A stretch of 64,000 bases of DNA from positions 1-64,000 of the forward strand of contig NZ_MUNM01000020.1 in the NCBI RefSeq assembly GCF_002286815.1, in the 5' to 3' direction. Of this stretch, positions 1 to 10,587 are shown one piece after another. Positions within the stretch are counted from its first letter, which is position 1; each line of letters begins with the position of its first letter. Source of the DNA: Pseudomonas sp. PICF141 (GTDB taxonomy: Bacteria; Pseudomonadota; Gammaproteobacteria; Pseudomonadales; Pseudomonadaceae). Below the pieces are notes generated by a model. That model saw only the letters and a list, made by a program, of their open reading frames with translations, was not told where the DNA came from and searched no databases. A program made the translations under genes and the position numbers.

Positions 1-62
1 AACCGCGTAACTCATTGTTTACCAAGGAGTTTTCCGTTTCGACTGCGCCGGAAGTGGGGCGA

Positions 63-90
63 ATTATAGGCCTTCAAAATCTGCCGTCAA
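63..90 (-). promoter_or_regulatory. Strong sigma-70 promoter, probably of an rRNA operon leaving the left edge
   Basis: On the minus strand a TTGACG -35 (85-90) is followed, after 16 nt, by a perfect TATAAT -10 (63-68). A GC-rich discriminator (TCGCCCC) follows, a feature of stringently controlled stable-RNA promoters. In P. aeruginosa a 16S rRNA gene lies just past the tyrosyl-tRNA synthetase gene, and this promoter points the same way. The rRNA itself is outside the window, so the target is inferred. Positions 1-62 would be the transcribed leader. Confidence 0.6.
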
Positions 91-105
91 CCCCTGATTT
101 CAGCT

Positions 106-1305
106 TTATTCGGATTTGAGCGTAATACGCGCAAATGCCTTCTTCCCGGCCTGACAAACATGGGTTGCGCCCAGTACGTATATAAAGGTGCGATCGACCA
201 CCTCACCATCTATACGCACACCACCAGCCCCCAGAAGATCGCGCGCCACAGCAGAGTTCTTCACCAGACCTGCCTTATTAAGGACAGCAGCAATCGGCAT
301 ATCCTCAGCAGCAGTCAGTTCGATCTCTGGCAGATCATCCGGCAACTCACCCTCCTTCATACGGTTGCCCGCCGCACGATGAGCATTGGCCGCAGCCTCT
401 TCGCCATGGAAGCGAGCAACAATCTCTTCGGCCAGCTTGATCTTGATGTCACGTGGGTTCGCACCCGCCTCGACGTCAGCCCGCAAAGCATTGATCTCTT
501 CCATGGAGCGGAAGCTGAGCAATTCGAAGTAACGCCACATCAACGCATCCGGAATGGAGACCAGCTTGCCGTACATGACACCCGGCGCTTCCTGGATACC
601 GACGTAGTTGCCCAACGACTTGGACATTTTCTTCACGCCATCCAGACCTTCAAGCAGCGGCATGGTCAGAATGCATTGGGCCTCCTGGCCATAACCACGC
701 TGCAGCTCGCGCCCCATCAGCAGATTGAACTTCTGATCGGTGCCTCCCAGCTCGACATCCGCACGCAACGCGACCGAGTCATAACCCTGAACCAGCGGAT
801 AGAGGAACTCATGAATGGCGATGGGCTGATTGGCCGTGTAACGCTTGTCAAAATCGTCGCGCTCAAGCATGCGAGCCACGGTGTATTGCGATGTCAGACG
901 AATGAAGTCAGCTGGCCCCATCTGATCCATCCAAGTGGAGTTGAACGCCACTTCAGTTTTGGCCGGATCAAGAATCTTGAACACTTGAGTCTTGTAGGTC
1001 TCGGCATTCTCGAGAACCTGCTCACGGGTGAGCGGAGGGCGTGTGGCGCTCTTGCCGCTTGGATCACCGATCATCCCGGTGAAGTCACCTATAAGGAAGA
1101 TCACCTGGTGCCCCAGATCCTGGAATTGGCGCAGCTTATTAATAAGCACGGTGTGACCCAAGTGCAGATCCGGCGCGGTCGGATCGAAGCCTGCCTTAAT
1201 ACGCAATGGCTGGCCACGCTTGAGTTTCTCGATCAGCTCGGACTCGACCAACAGTTCTTCTGCACCACGTTTGATCAGCGCTAGCTGCTCTTCAACCGAC
1301 TTCAT
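106..1305 (-). CDS. tyrS: Tyrosyl-tRNA synthetase
   Basis: Cytoplasmic class I aminoacyl-tRNA synthetase that charges tRNA-Tyr. The 399-residue protein has the HIGH-type motif HLGH near residue 47, the KMSKS loop ([11 protein letters not shown]) near residue 230 and a C-terminal S4-like RNA-binding segment ([15 protein letters not shown]). The open frame extends 31 codons upstream, but the ATG at 1305 (MKSVEEQ) begins the conserved sequence and was chosen. Its length and its place beside a presumed rRNA operon match the TyrZ-type enzyme of pseudomonads. It is transcribed toward the left edge and is divergent from the M23 peptidase gene. Confidence 0.95.
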   Translation of the reverse strand: MKSVEEQLALIKRGAEELLVESELIEKLKRGQPLRIKAGFDPTAPDLHLGHTVLINKLRQFQDLGHQVIFLIGDFTGMIGDPSGKSATRPPLTREQVLENAETYKTQVFKILDPAKTEVAFNSTWMDQMGPADFIRLTSQYTVARMLERDDFDKRYTANQPIAIHEFLYPLVQGYDSVALRADVELGGTDQKFNLLMGRELQRGYGQEAQCILTMPLLEGLDGVKKMSKSLGNYVGIQEAPGVMYGKLVSIPDALMWRYFELLSFRSMEEINALRADVEAGANPRDIKIKLAEEIVARFHGEEAAANAHRAAGNRMKEGELPDDLPEIELTAAEDMPIAAVLNKAGLVKNSAVARDLLGAGGVRIDGEVVDRTFIYVLGATHVCQAGKKAFARITLKSE

Positions 1306-1516
1306 AACAGACCCGCAAGGCTCAGATTCAAAGGGGAACAACCATACAAGATCGCGCACCAAATACAAGTTTTGGCCGGCGCGCGGACACCAATCCACGG
1401 CCAGAGCGTTCGCAGACTTGCTTAAGGGATGATTTGGTTATATTTTATACAGTTATTTCGTCTTCATCATGTCATTCATCTTTTCCAATTCATCTTTTCA
1501 AAGTCAAAAATTACCT

Positions 1517-2953
1517 ATGACCACAGAACCGTCTAAAGCGCCGCCGCTTTACCCGAAGACCCACCTGCTCGCCGCAAGTGGCATCGCCGCCCTTCTTAGC
1601 CTGGCGCTTCTGGTATTCCCTTCCAGTGATGTTGAAGCCAAAAAGACGACCCTGAGTCTTGAACTGGAAAGCCCTGCAGAACAACTGACACAAGATCAAG
1701 ACGCCGCAGACGCCGTCCAAGCCACAAATGAGCTGACAGCCTCTCCCTTCGCGCAAATCGAAAACAGCGCCGAAAGCACTCAGGAAACCGCCCAGGCCGC
1801 CCCCATCCCCGCCTCTGCTCCCGCGCCAGTCGTCGAAGAAAAGAAGGCGCCAAGCCATAAGGAAGTGATTGTCAGCAAAGGCGACACACTTTCGACTTTG
1901 TTCGAGAAGGTCGGCCTTCCGGCCACTTCAGTGAATGAAGTGCTGGCCAGCGACAAGCAGGCCAAGCAGTTCAGCCAGCTAAAACGTGGCCAGAAACTTG
2001 AGTTCGAACTGAGCCCTGATGGCCAGTTGACCAATTTGCACAGCAAAGTCAGCGACACGGAAAGCATCAGCCTGACCAAGAATGACAAGGGTTATACGTT
2101 CAATCGCATTACCGCCAAGCCTACCGTTCGCTCTGCCTATGTTCATGGCGTGATCAACAGCTCGCTGTCGCAATCTGCCGCCAGGGCAGGCTTATCCCAC
2201 AGCCTGACCATGGATATGGCCAGCGTGTTTGGCTATGACGTCGACTTCGCCCAGGATATTCGCCAAGGTGACGAGTTTGATGTGATCTACGAACAAAAGG
2301 TCGTCAACGGCAAAGCTGTCGGCAACGGCCCGATCCTCTCCGCACGCTTCACCAACCGCGGCAAGACGTACACGGCGGTGCGCTACACCAACAAACAAGG
2401 CAACAGCAGCTACTACACCGCTGACGGCAACAGCATGCGCAAGGCGTTTATCCGCACCCCGGTAGACTTCGCCCGCATCAGCTCGAAATTCTCCATGGGC
2501 CGCAAGCACCCGATCCTGAACAAGATCCGTGCCCACAAGGGTGTCGATTACGCGGCACCACGCGGCACGCCGATCAAGGCTGCTGGTGACGGTAAAGTAC
2601 TGTTGGCAGGTCGTCGCGGCGGTTACGGCAACACCGTGATCATCCAGCACGGCAATACCTACCGCACGCTATACGGCCATATGCAGGGCTTCGCCAAAGG
2701 CGTCAAGACTGGCGGCAGCGTCAAGCAAGGCCAAGTGATCGGCTACATCGGCACCACCGGCCTCTCCACCGGCCCGCACCTGCACTATGAGTTCCAGGTC
2801 AATGGCGTGCACGTCGATCCGCTGGGGCAGAAGGTAGCGATGGCCGATCCGATCTCCAAAGCTGAGCGCTCACGCTTCCTCGCGCAAAGCCAACCGTTGA
2901 TGGCGCGCATGAATCAAGAGAAAGCCACCCAACTGGCTTCGAGTAAACGCTAA
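1517..2953 (+). CDS. Periplasmic M23 peptidoglycan DD-endopeptidase (MepM/OapA type)
   Basis: Predicted zinc endopeptidase that cuts peptide cross-links in murein. From the ATG at 1517 (MTTEPSKAPP) the protein has a short cytoplasmic start and one membrane segment near residues 18-35 (LLAASGIAALLSLALLVF). A Pro/Ala/Glu-rich linker, a LysM/OapA-like region (KGDTLSTLFEKVGLP) and a C-terminal LytM domain follow. The LytM zinc ligands are visible as HKGVDYAAPRGTP and GPHLHYEF. An upstream ATG at 1469 is possible but adds a non-conserved stretch. anmK starts three bases after the stop, so the two are very likely cotranscribed, pairing murein cutting with recycling of its products. Confidence 0.9.
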   Translation: MTTEPSKAPPLYPKTHLLAASGIAALLSLALLVFPSSDVEAKKTTLSLELESPAEQLTQDQDAADAVQATNELTASPFAQIENSAESTQETAQAAPIPASAPAPVVEEKKAPSHKEVIVSKGDTLSTLFEKVGLPATSVNEVLASDKQAKQFSQLKRGQKLEFELSPDGQLTNLHSKVSDTESISLTKNDKGYTFNRITAKPTVRSAYVHGVINSSLSQSAARAGLSHSLTMDMASVFGYDVDFAQDIRQGDEFDVIYEQKVVNGKAVGNGPILSARFTNRGKTYTAVRYTNKQGNSSYYTADGNSMRKAFIRTPVDFARISSKFSMGRKHPILNKIRAHKGVDYAAPRGTPIKAAGDGKVLLAGRRGGYGNTVIIQHGNTYRTLYGHMQGFAKGVKTGGSVKQGQVIGYIGTTGLSTGPHLHYEFQVNGVHVDPLGQKVAMADPISKAERSRFLAQSQPLMARMNQEKATQLASSKR

Positions 2954-4048
<1,095 letters not shown>

Positions 4049-4070
4049 GCCTGAACCCCAGACAGCAAAA

Positions 4071-4098
4071 CGCCGCAAAGTCCTGAGACTTTGCGGCG
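4071..4098 (-). terminator. Terminator for erpA between convergent anmK and erpA
   Basis: An 11-bp perfect inverted repeat (CGCCGCAAAGT / ACTTTGCGGCG) with a 6-nt loop. On the minus strand it is followed by TTTTGCTG, so it reads as a Rho-independent terminator for erpA. It lacks a T-run on the plus strand but may still slow transcription from anmK. Confidence 0.75.
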
Positions 4099-4120
4099 CC
4101 TGGCAATGCTGAGGGTGCGA

Positions 4121-4471
4121 TCAGATCGAGAACGAAGAGCCGCAGCCACAGGTGGTGGTAGCGTTCGGGTTCTTGATCACGAAACGCGAACCTTCCAGAC
4201 CTTCCTGGTAATCCACTTCGGCACCTGCCAGGTACTGGAAGCTCATCGGATCGACCACCAGACTGACGCCTTCGCGCTCGACGATGGTGTCGTCTTCGGC
4301 CACTTCTTCATCGAAGGTAAAGCCGTATTGAAACCCTGAACAACCGCCGCCCGTAACGAATACGCGCAGCTTCAAGCGATCATTCCCCTCTTCATCGACC
4401 AGGCTCTTCACCTTGTGCGCGGCACCGTGGGTAAATTGCAAAGCCGTGGGGGTGAAGGATTCGACGCTCAT
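4121..4471 (-). CDS. erpA: Iron-sulfur cluster insertion protein ErpA
   Basis: A-type carrier that delivers Fe-S clusters to apo-proteins, including isoprenoid-synthesis enzymes in E. coli. The 116-residue protein has the three invariant cysteines of the HesB/IscA fold: one in [13 protein letters not shown] and two in the C-terminal [11 protein letters not shown]. It is the expected size. It lies between convergent anmK and co-directional argC, each side bounded by a hairpin terminator, so it is probably a single-gene unit. Confidence 0.95.
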   Translation of the reverse strand: MSVESFTPTALQFTHGAAHKVKSLVDEEGNDRLKLRVFVTGGGCSGFQYGFTFDEEVAEDDTIVEREGVSLVVDPMSFQYLAGAEVDYQEGLEGSRFVIKNPNATTTCGCGSSFSI

Positions 4472-4594
4472 GCTGACTATCTCCCGGCGTTACGCCGCCA
4501 TAATGCGTGATGACGCGCATTATCCGCTTCTCCCAGAAAATCGGTCAACTATTGTTACGGTATATCAATCAACCCAATTGTCAGACCAACATGC

Positions 4595-4621
4595 AAAAAG
4601 GCCCGTTCGAAGGGCCTTTTT
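4595..4621. terminator. Terminator downstream of argC
   Basis: Hairpin AAAAAGGCCC (4595-4604) with GGGCCTTTTT (4612-4621) and a 7-nt loop. The A-run and T-run flanks would let it work on either strand. It sits directly behind the argC stop and upstream of erpA. Confidence 0.8.
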
Positions 4622-4639
4622 GCTAAGCAGGATAGCGTC

Positions 4640-5674
4640 TTACGGCAGCATGCCCGCATGGGAAAGACCCAAACGCTCATCCAAACCGAACAGGATATTC
4701 AGGTTCTGCACCGCCTGACCCGACGCGCCTTTGACCAGGTTATCGATTACCGACAAGACCACCACCAGATCACCATCCTGCGGACGATGCACGGCGATAC
4801 GGCAAACGTTGGCCCCGCGCACGCTGCGGGTTTCCGGGTGGCTGCCGGCAGGCATCACATCGACGAACGGTTCGTTGGCATAGCGTTTTTCAAACAACGC
4901 TTGTAGATCCACCGAGCGATCGACAACAGTTGCGTAGAGCGTCGAGTGAATGCCACGAATCATTGGCGTCAAGTGTGGAACGAAGGTCAGCCCCACATCC
5001 TTGCCCGCCGCACGACGCAAGCCCTGGCGGATTTCCGGCAAGTGACGGTGCCCTTTGACGGCGTAAGCCTTCATGCTTTCCGACGTCTCGGCGTACAGCG
5101 AACCTACAGAAGCGCCACGACCGGCACCACTGACGCCGGATTTGCAATCTGCAATCAAACGCGTGGTATCGGCCAGACCGGCTTCAAGCAGTGGCAGAAA
5201 ACCCAATTGCGTGGCCGTCGGATAGCAACCCGGTACAGCAATCAGACGCGCTTGCCTGATTTGCTCACGATTGACTTCCGGCAAACCGTAGACCGCCTCC
5301 TCCAACAATTCCGGCGCGCCGTGCGGTTGGCCGTACCATTTGGCCCACTCATCGGCGTCTTGCAGGCGGAAGTCTGCCGACAGGTCGATGACCTTGGTCC
5401 CGGCCGCCAGCAACTCACCCGCCAAGGCATGGGCGACACCGTGCGGCGTGGCGAAGAACACCACATCGCAGGCCCCGAGGGTCTTGATGTCCGGAACGCT
5501 GAAAGCCAGGCCGTCGTAATGGCCTCGCAGATTCGGGTACATGTCGGCCACGGCCAGGCCGGCCTCGGATCGGGAAGTGATCACTACCACTTCAGCTTGC
5601 GGATGCTGTGCCAACAGACGCAGCAGTTCGACACCGGTGTAACCCGTGCCGCCGACGATACCGACCTTGACCAT
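4640..5674 (-). CDS. argC: N-acetyl-gamma-glutamyl-phosphate reductase
   Basis: NADPH-dependent reduction of N-acetylglutamyl-phosphate to the semialdehyde, the third step of arginine biosynthesis. The 344-residue protein opens with the nucleotide-binding [17 protein letters not shown]. The catalytic cysteine is in [13 protein letters not shown] near residue 150. The start at 5674 (MVKVGIVGG) was preferred to a longer frame beginning at 5746 because it begins the conserved Rossmann strand. It is divergent from hemJ. Confidence 0.96.
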   Translation of the reverse strand: MVKVGIVGGTGYTGVELLRLLAQHPQAEVVVITSRSEAGLAVADMYPNLRGHYDGLAFSVPDIKTLGACDVVFFATPHGVAHALAGELLAAGTKVIDLSADFRLQDADEWAKWYGQPHGAPELLEEAVYGLPEVNREQIRQARLIAVPGCYPTATQLGFLPLLEAGLADTTRLIADCKSGVSGAGRGASVGSLYAETSESMKAYAVKGHRHLPEIRQGLRRAAGKDVGLTFVPHLTPMIRGIHSTLYATVVDRSVDLQALFEKRYANEPFVDVMPAGSHPETRSVRGANVCRIAVHRPQDGDLVVVLSVIDNLVKGASGQAVQNLNILFGLDERLGLSHAGMLP

Positions 5675-5809
5675 AAACCTGCCCTCAACGAACCCACTGG
5701 AAAGCCGTCGATAATAGGGGCGACGCGGCCCTGCGACAACCGTCAAGGTGACGTGCGGCGGCTCAAGCCTCTACTATTCGCGCTACCGTGAACCTGGGAA
5801 TAACCAAAA

Positions 5810-6241
5810 ATGCTTTATCTGTGGCTCAAAGCGCTTCATATCGTCAGCATGGTTTGCTGGTTTGCCGGCCTGTTTTACCTGCCGCGCCTGTTTGTCTATC
5901 ACGCTCAAAGCGAAGACACCGTCAGCAAGGAACGCTTCAGCATCATGGAGCGCAAGCTATACCGGGGCATCATGGGACCGGCGATGATTGCCACGCTGGC
6001 ATTCGGCATCTGGCTGATCAGCCTCAACCCGAGCGCCTATTTCACCCAAGGTGCATGGATGCATGCCAAATTGACCCTGGTGGTGATCCTTATCGGCTAT
6101 CACCACATGTGCGGCGCACAGGTAAAACGTTTTGCCCGTGGCGAAAACACCCGCAGCCATGTCTTTTATCGCTGGTTCAATGAAGTGCCGGTTCTGATAT
6201 TGCTGGCTATCGTAATTCTGGTCGTCGTTCGGCCGTTTTAA
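5810..6241 (+). CDS. hemJ: Protoporphyrinogen IX oxidase HemJ (UPF0093)
   Basis: Integral membrane protein of 143 residues that oxidises protoporphyrinogen IX to protoporphyrin IX in heme synthesis. It shows four hydrophobic helices and the family signatures LKALHIVSMVCWFAGLFYLPRLFVY (helix 1, with a conserved His) and MERKLYRGIM. The length is typical. It was formerly annotated as a CopD-like protein. The nitronate monooxygenase gene follows after 33 bases. Confidence 0.88.
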   Translation: MLYLWLKALHIVSMVCWFAGLFYLPRLFVYHAQSEDTVSKERFSIMERKLYRGIMGPAMIATLAFGIWLISLNPSAYFTQGAWMHAKLTLVVILIGYHHMCGAQVKRFARGENTRSHVFYRWFNEVPVLILLAIVILVVVRPF

Positions 6242-6274
6242 TCCCACAAGCATCAATCATCCGGGGTACATCCA

Positions 6275-7243
6275 ATGTCGCTGCCCGCTTTGCTCGAACA
6301 CCGTTTGCGTTTGCCTGTGGTGGCAGCACCGATGTTCCTGATTTCAAATCCTGAGCTGGTGCTCGCCTGCTGCCGCAATGGGGTGGTGGGCAGCTTTCCT
6401 GCGCTGAATCAGCGTGAAAGCAGCGGTTTCAAGGCCTGGCTGGAAGACATCGAAGCAGGACTGGCGATACTGGAAAACCCCGCACCTTATGCAGTGAATC
6501 TGATCGTTCACAACAGCAATCCGCGATTACAGGCGGATCTGGCGATCTGCATCGAACACAAAGTACCGATCGTGATCACCAGCCTCGGTGCCGTGAAAGA
6601 ACTGGTGGATGCGGTGCACAGCTATGGTGGCCTGGTGTTTCACGATGTAACGACGCGCCGCCATGCGGAAAAAGCTGCCGAAGCCGGTGTGGACGGCTTG
6701 ATCGCCGTGGCTGCGGGCGCCGGCGGTCACGCCGGGACCTGGAGCCCGTTTTCGCTGATCGCCGAGATTCGCCAGTTTTTCGACAAGACCTTACTGCTGG
6801 CCGGCTGCCTGAATCATGGTCATGAAATTCTTGCCGCGCAGTTGCTCGGTGCGGATTTGGCCTACTTCGGTACGCGATTTATCGGCACCACGGAAAGTCA
6901 TGCGCCTGACGCGTACAAGGAGATGCTCCTGACTTCCAGGGCCGCAGACATCGTCCATACTCCAGCGGTGTCGGGAGTACCGGCGAGTTTCATGCGACGG
7001 AGCCTTGAGGCCGCCGGTTTCGACATGGCCGCTCTGCAAGGCAAGGGCGAGGTGGACTTCGGTTCCAAGCTCAAGCCATTGAACGATGAGGCCAAAGCCT
7101 GGAAAACCGTATGGTCCGCAGGCCAAGGCGTCGGAGAAATCGAGGACCTGCCAAGTGTCGATCAACTGGTCGCGCGTCTTGATGCCGAATATCGCAAGGC
7201 GCTGGAGCTGGCGGCGGCGTTGTCCAAGCGCTGGCCGCGCTGA
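6275..7243 (+). CDS. Nitronate monooxygenase / NPD-like FMN oxidoreductase
   Basis: FMN-dependent TIM-barrel enzyme of 322 residues in the 2-nitropropane dioxygenase family, which detoxifies alkyl nitronates. Visible signatures are PVVAAPMFLISNPELV at the N-terminus, AAGAGGHAGTWSP (FMN phosphate loop and catalytic His) near residue 150 and YFGTRFIGTTESHAPDAYK near residue 200. The exact substrate cannot be told. It lies just downstream of hemJ, probably cotranscribed. Confidence 0.88.
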   Translation: MSLPALLEHRLRLPVVAAPMFLISNPELVLACCRNGVVGSFPALNQRESSGFKAWLEDIEAGLAILENPAPYAVNLIVHNSNPRLQADLAICIEHKVPIVITSLGAVKELVDAVHSYGGLVFHDVTTRRHAEKAAEAGVDGLIAVAAGAGGHAGTWSPFSLIAEIRQFFDKTLLLAGCLNHGHEILAAQLLGADLAYFGTRFIGTTESHAPDAYKEMLLTSRAADIVHTPAVSGVPASFMRRSLEAAGFDMAALQGKGEVDFGSKLKPLNDEAKAWKTVWSAGQGVGEIEDLPSVDQLVARLDAEYRKALELAAALSKRWPR

Positions 7244-7312
7244 CAGGCGGGCCTTACACTCATAGTTGTAACACCGTCTATTACAAACTCTCGCGACAAG
7301 GATGCCTCGGCC

Positions 7313-8290
7313 ATGAGCGAAAACCGTTTCAAGATCGTCTTCGAAGGCGCTCTGCTGCCAGGTGTTGACGTCACCACCGCGAAGCTCAATCTCGCCGAGC
7401 TGTTCAAAAGCGACGTGGCGGCCATCGAGCGCCTGTTCAGTGGCCAGAAGGTTGCGCTCAAGCGCGACCTGTCACAGGCCGATGCGCAGGTTTACCTACA
7501 GGCGCTGACGAAAACCGGCATCGATGCCCGAATCGAGGCAGAACCCTCGATCGAGCTGAACCTGTCCGACGTTCACGAACACGCTCCGGCCAACGATCAG
7601 CCTGTCACGGCAGATCCCGACTCTCCCTATGCACCGCCTCGCGCCTCTGTCGGCGAAAAAATGCCGGAGTTTTCTACGCTCAAGGCCTTCAGTTTCGTTG
7701 GCCGTATCGGCCGCTTGCGCTTTCTGGCCTGGACGATGGCCCTTACGCTGGTAACGCTTGGCATTGGCGCCGTCCTGGCTGTGTTCGGCTTCGCACTCAT
7801 CAGCACGGACTCCACTGCTGGCTTGATTCTCGCGGGCCTGCTGGCCGTTATCCTGGTCGTAGTGCTCGCCTTCATCAGCATCCAGTTCAGTGTGCAGCGC
7901 CTGCATGATATCGGCTGGTCCGGCTGGCTCTGGCTGCTGAATCTTGTACCGATCGTGGGCAGCGTTTTTCCGTTTGTCATAATGATCGTGCCGGGTAACA
8001 ACACGGCCAACCGATATGGCGCACCGCCGCCGCCCAACAGCAATGCGGTCCGGGTGCTGGCTTCGCTGTGGCTGGTGTTTATCGCAATCATGTTTGTGGG
8101 CGGGCTGACTGGAGGCCTCACCGCGATCAAGGATGAGTACGAAAGCGCCACCGACAGCACCTATCAAAGCAGCGCGGTGATCACCGACGAAGTTGACGTA
8201 GCGCCGGCCGATGAGGCCGAACCAGCACCAAATTCATCCGATGATGCAGCCGAAGCAGCCGAGCCCGCTGTAGACTCTGCGACAGAATGA
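7313..8290 (+). CDS. DUF805 membrane protein with N-terminal soluble domain
   Basis: Unknown function. Residues 1-80 form a soluble domain (RFKIVFEGALLPGVDV). After a Pro-rich linker, a DUF805 membrane domain runs from about residue 115 (STLKAFSFVGRIGRLRFLAW) and carries the family pattern QRLHDIGWSGWLWLLNLVPIV. About four hydrophobic segments are seen. The C-terminal 40 residues are very acidic and rich in Ala, Glu, Asp and Pro, probably disordered. The SDR gene starts about 60 bases downstream on the same strand. Confidence 0.8.
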   Translation: MSENRFKIVFEGALLPGVDVTTAKLNLAELFKSDVAAIERLFSGQKVALKRDLSQADAQVYLQALTKTGIDARIEAEPSIELNLSDVHEHAPANDQPVTADPDSPYAPPRASVGEKMPEFSTLKAFSFVGRIGRLRFLAWTMALTLVTLGIGAVLAVFGFALISTDSTAGLILAGLLAVILVVVLAFISIQFSVQRLHDIGWSGWLWLLNLVPIVGSVFPFVIMIVPGNNTANRYGAPPPPNSNAVRVLASLWLVFIAIMFVGGLTGGLTAIKDEYESATDSTYQSSAVITDEVDVAPADEAEPAPNSSDDAAEAAEPAVDSATE

Positions 8291-8352
8291 ACAGCGCTCC
8301 CCGCCCGTGACACCTGCGTCGCCGGCGCGGAGCTGTTGCGATGGAGAACTGC

Positions 8353-9141
8353 ATGACCCGTTACGCTCTGATCACTGGCGCTTCCAGCGGCATCGGCCTG
8401 GCGATGGCCGAAGCGCTGGCCCGGCGCGGCCGCCACCTGATTCTGGTGGCCCGACAGCGTGATCAGCTTGAAAGCATTGCGATTGAACTGACTCAACGTT
8501 TTGGTGTGGAGGTGCTGTTTCGTGCCTGTGACCTGGGCGAGCCGCTGAGGCTGTCCGGTTTTTTGCTGGAGCTGGAAGAAGGCGACCGGCAGATAGATTT
8601 GCTGGTCAACTGTGCCGGCATCGGTACCTGCGGTCCATTCCTGGCCCAGGACTGGATGACCGAGCAGGACTTGATCGAAGTGAATATTCTGGCCCTCACA
8701 CGCTTGTGCCATGCCATTGGCAACAGCATGGCCTTGCAGGGCGGTGGACAGATACTGAACGTCGCGTCGGTCGCGGCGTTTCATCCCGGTCCCTGGATGA
8801 GCACTTATTACGCCAGCAAAGCTTACGTGCTGCATTTTTCCGAAGGTTTACGCGTCGAGCTGAAGAAATGCGCGGTCAAGGTGTCGGTACTCTGCCCTGG
8901 CCCGACCCGCACGGCGTTTTTCCGCACCGCGCAACTGAACACCGACAAACTGGTCGAGAGCAATTTGCTGATGAGCCCGGAAGAAGTCGCGCTCTATACC
9001 GTGCGCGCGCTGGCGAAAAATCGCGCCATTATTATCCCCGGTCGCCTGAATCGCTGGTCCGCATTGCTGCCGCGGCTCGGCTCACGCTGGCTGACCCGGA
9101 CAATCGCGGGCATGGTCAACAAAGCCCATTGTCCGCGCTGA
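8353..9141 (+). CDS. Short-chain dehydrogenase/reductase
   Basis: Rossmann-fold NAD(P)-dependent oxidoreductase of 262 residues. It has the nucleotide-binding GASSGIGLA motif near residue 9, NCAGIGTCGPF near residue 90 and the catalytic YYASKAYV (YxxxK) near residue 152. The ATG at 8353 was chosen because GGAGA lies five bases upstream; an ATG at 8341 adds four codons but has no such site. The substrate is unknown. Confidence 0.85.
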   Translation: MTRYALITGASSGIGLAMAEALARRGRHLILVARQRDQLESIAIELTQRFGVEVLFRACDLGEPLRLSGFLLELEEGDRQIDLLVNCAGIGTCGPFLAQDWMTEQDLIEVNILALTRLCHAIGNSMALQGGGQILNVASVAAFHPGPWMSTYYASKAYVLHFSEGLRVELKKCAVKVSVLCPGPTRTAFFRTAQLNTDKLVESNLLMSPEEVALYTVRALAKNRAIIIPGRLNRWSALLPRLGSRWLTRTIAGMVNKAHCPR

Positions 9142-9223
9142 TCAAATCCTCAAGGCAAAAGACTGGGCTCTGGCCTGACCCATGGTTACACTCAGCCCAG
9201 CCCAAACAACGGAGAAAACAGCT

Positions 9224-9562
9224 GTGGATACTCTGTTCACCAAGATCATCAACCGGGAAATCCCGGCGAAGATCATTTATGAGGACGACCAGGTACTGGC
9301 CTTCCACGACATCGCGCCACAGGCTCCCGTACACTTTCTGGTAGTCCCGAAGAAACCGGTGCGCACCCTTAACGACCTCACCGAGGACGACAAGGCTTTG
9401 GCCGGGCATATTCTGTTCACGGCCCAGCGTCTGGCCAAGGAACTGGGCTGTGAAGAAGGTTTCCGGGTAGTCATGAATTGCAATGAATTAGGCGGCCAGA
9501 CTGTCTATCACATTCATATGCACGTGCTCGGTCAGCGCCAGATGCACTGGCCGCCGGGCTGA
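9224..9562 (+). CDS. hinT: HIT-family nucleotide hydrolase (HinT type)
   Basis: Purine nucleoside phosphoramidase of the histidine triad family. The active-site motif HIHMHVLG is at the C-terminus, and the N-terminal TLFTKIINREIPAKIIYEDD is typical. The start is a GTG at 9224: GGAGAA lies seven bases upstream, and the resulting 112 residues is the normal family length. An in-frame ATG at 9182 would add 14 non-conserved residues. Confidence 0.9.
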   Translation: MDTLFTKIINREIPAKIIYEDDQVLAFHDIAPQAPVHFLVVPKKPVRTLNDLTEDDKALAGHILFTAQRLAKELGCEEGFRVVMNCNELGGQTVYHIHMHVLGQRQMHWPPG

Positions 9563-9577
9563 TTCATCAATCTCCCC

Positions 9578-9651
9578 TGTAGGCGCGAGGCTTGCCCGCG
9601 AAGGCGTCCTCAAGTGCGCCAAAAGCTTCGCGGGCAAGCCTCGCTCCTACA
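9578..9651. repeat. REPIN (paired inverted REP sequences)
   Basis: Two REP cores in opposite orientation (gaggcttgcccgcgaagg and cttcgcgggcaagcctcg) around a short spacer, between hinT and coq7. The right arm runs into a 15-bp direct duplication, gctcctacaaggaag at 9643-9657 and 9658-9672. Confidence 0.85.
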
Positions 9652-9766
9652 AGGAAGGCTCCTACAAGGAAGGCTTGGTGGTGACACCAGTGGAAATGAC
9701 CCAACGCAAACCCTCCCCCGGCCGATTGAGTTAAACTGGCCGCCGAGATTCTTCCCGGAGGTCAGC

Positions 9767-10414
9767 ATGACTACCCAACGTCACTACTCGCCGATTGACC
9801 GTCTTCTACTGCAAGCCGATGCCGCGATGCGGACTTTGCTGCCCTTCAGTGGTCAGCCTTACCGTCCGTCGCCTGCCATCGTGCAGCCGGATGCGCAAAT
9901 GAGCGACGAGGACACCCGACACGTCGCCGGGTTGATGCGCATCAACCATACCGGCGAAGTCTGTGCCCAGGCGCTGTATCAAGGCCAGGCCCTGACCGCC
10001 AAGCTGCCGAAAGTGCGCGCCGCCATGGAGCATGCCGCCGAAGAAGAAATCGATCATCTGGTGTGGTGCGAACAACGCATTCATCAGTTGGGCAGCCATA
10101 CCAGCATCCTCAATCCGCTGTTCTACGGCATGTCGTTCGGGATTGGCGCGGTCGCCGGGTTGATCAGCGACAAGGTCAGCCTGGGTTTCGTTGCTGCCAC
10201 CGAGCACCAGGTCTGCAAACACCTGAATGAACACCTTGAGCAACTGCCGGCCGAGGATGAAAAATCCCGGGCGATTCTGGAGCAGATGCGTATCGATGAA
10301 GAGCATCATGCTGAAAGTGCGCTGGATGCCGGCGGATTTCGTTTTCCGGCACCGGTGAAATTCGGCATGAGTCTGTTGGCCAAGGTAATGACCAAGAGTA
10401 CGTATCGGATCTAA
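9767..10414 (+). CDS. coq7: Ubiquinone biosynthesis demethoxy-quinol hydroxylase
   Basis: Di-iron oxygenase that adds the last hydroxyl group in aerobic ubiquinone synthesis. From the ATG at 9767 the protein is 215 residues. Carboxylate/histidine iron ligands are seen in [45 protein letters not shown] and [11 protein letters not shown], matching the two ExxH pairs of the family. A longer frame from 9614 runs into the upstream REPIN and was rejected. GGAGG lies upstream of the chosen start. Confidence 0.94.
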   Translation: MTTQRHYSPIDRLLLQADAAMRTLLPFSGQPYRPSPAIVQPDAQMSDEDTRHVAGLMRINHTGEVCAQALYQGQALTAKLPKVRAAMEHAAEEEIDHLVWCEQRIHQLGSHTSILNPLFYGMSFGIGAVAGLISDKVSLGFVAATEHQVCKHLNEHLEQLPAEDEKSRAILEQMRIDEEHHAESALDAGGFRFPAPVKFGMSLLAKVMTKSTYRI

Positions 10415-10439
10415 GTATTGCAGCGCCCGCGACGTCCAA

Positions 10440-10463
10440 TCGCGGGCAAGCCCGCTCCCACAG
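10440..10463. repeat. Single REP sequence
   Basis: One REP core (tcgcgggcaagcccgctccc) between coq7 and its terminator. No second inverted copy lies close by. Confidence 0.7.
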
Positions 10464-10480
10464 GAACCGCGTTTCGCAAC

Positions 10481-10517
10481 AAAAAAGGCGACTACCTCGA
10501 GGTAGTCGCCTTTTTTT
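10481..10517. terminator. Bidirectional terminator between coq7 and the OsmC-like gene
   Basis: Near-perfect palindrome: an A-run, GGCGACTACC, a TCGA loop, GGTAGTCGCC, then a T-run. It serves both convergent genes. Confidence 0.9.
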
Positions 10518-10587
10518 GTACTCGGAACTCTTGGTTCGGCATGTTGCGCGCGTAGAAAATCTGCCTCACCTGCGTCTGCACGTCGAT

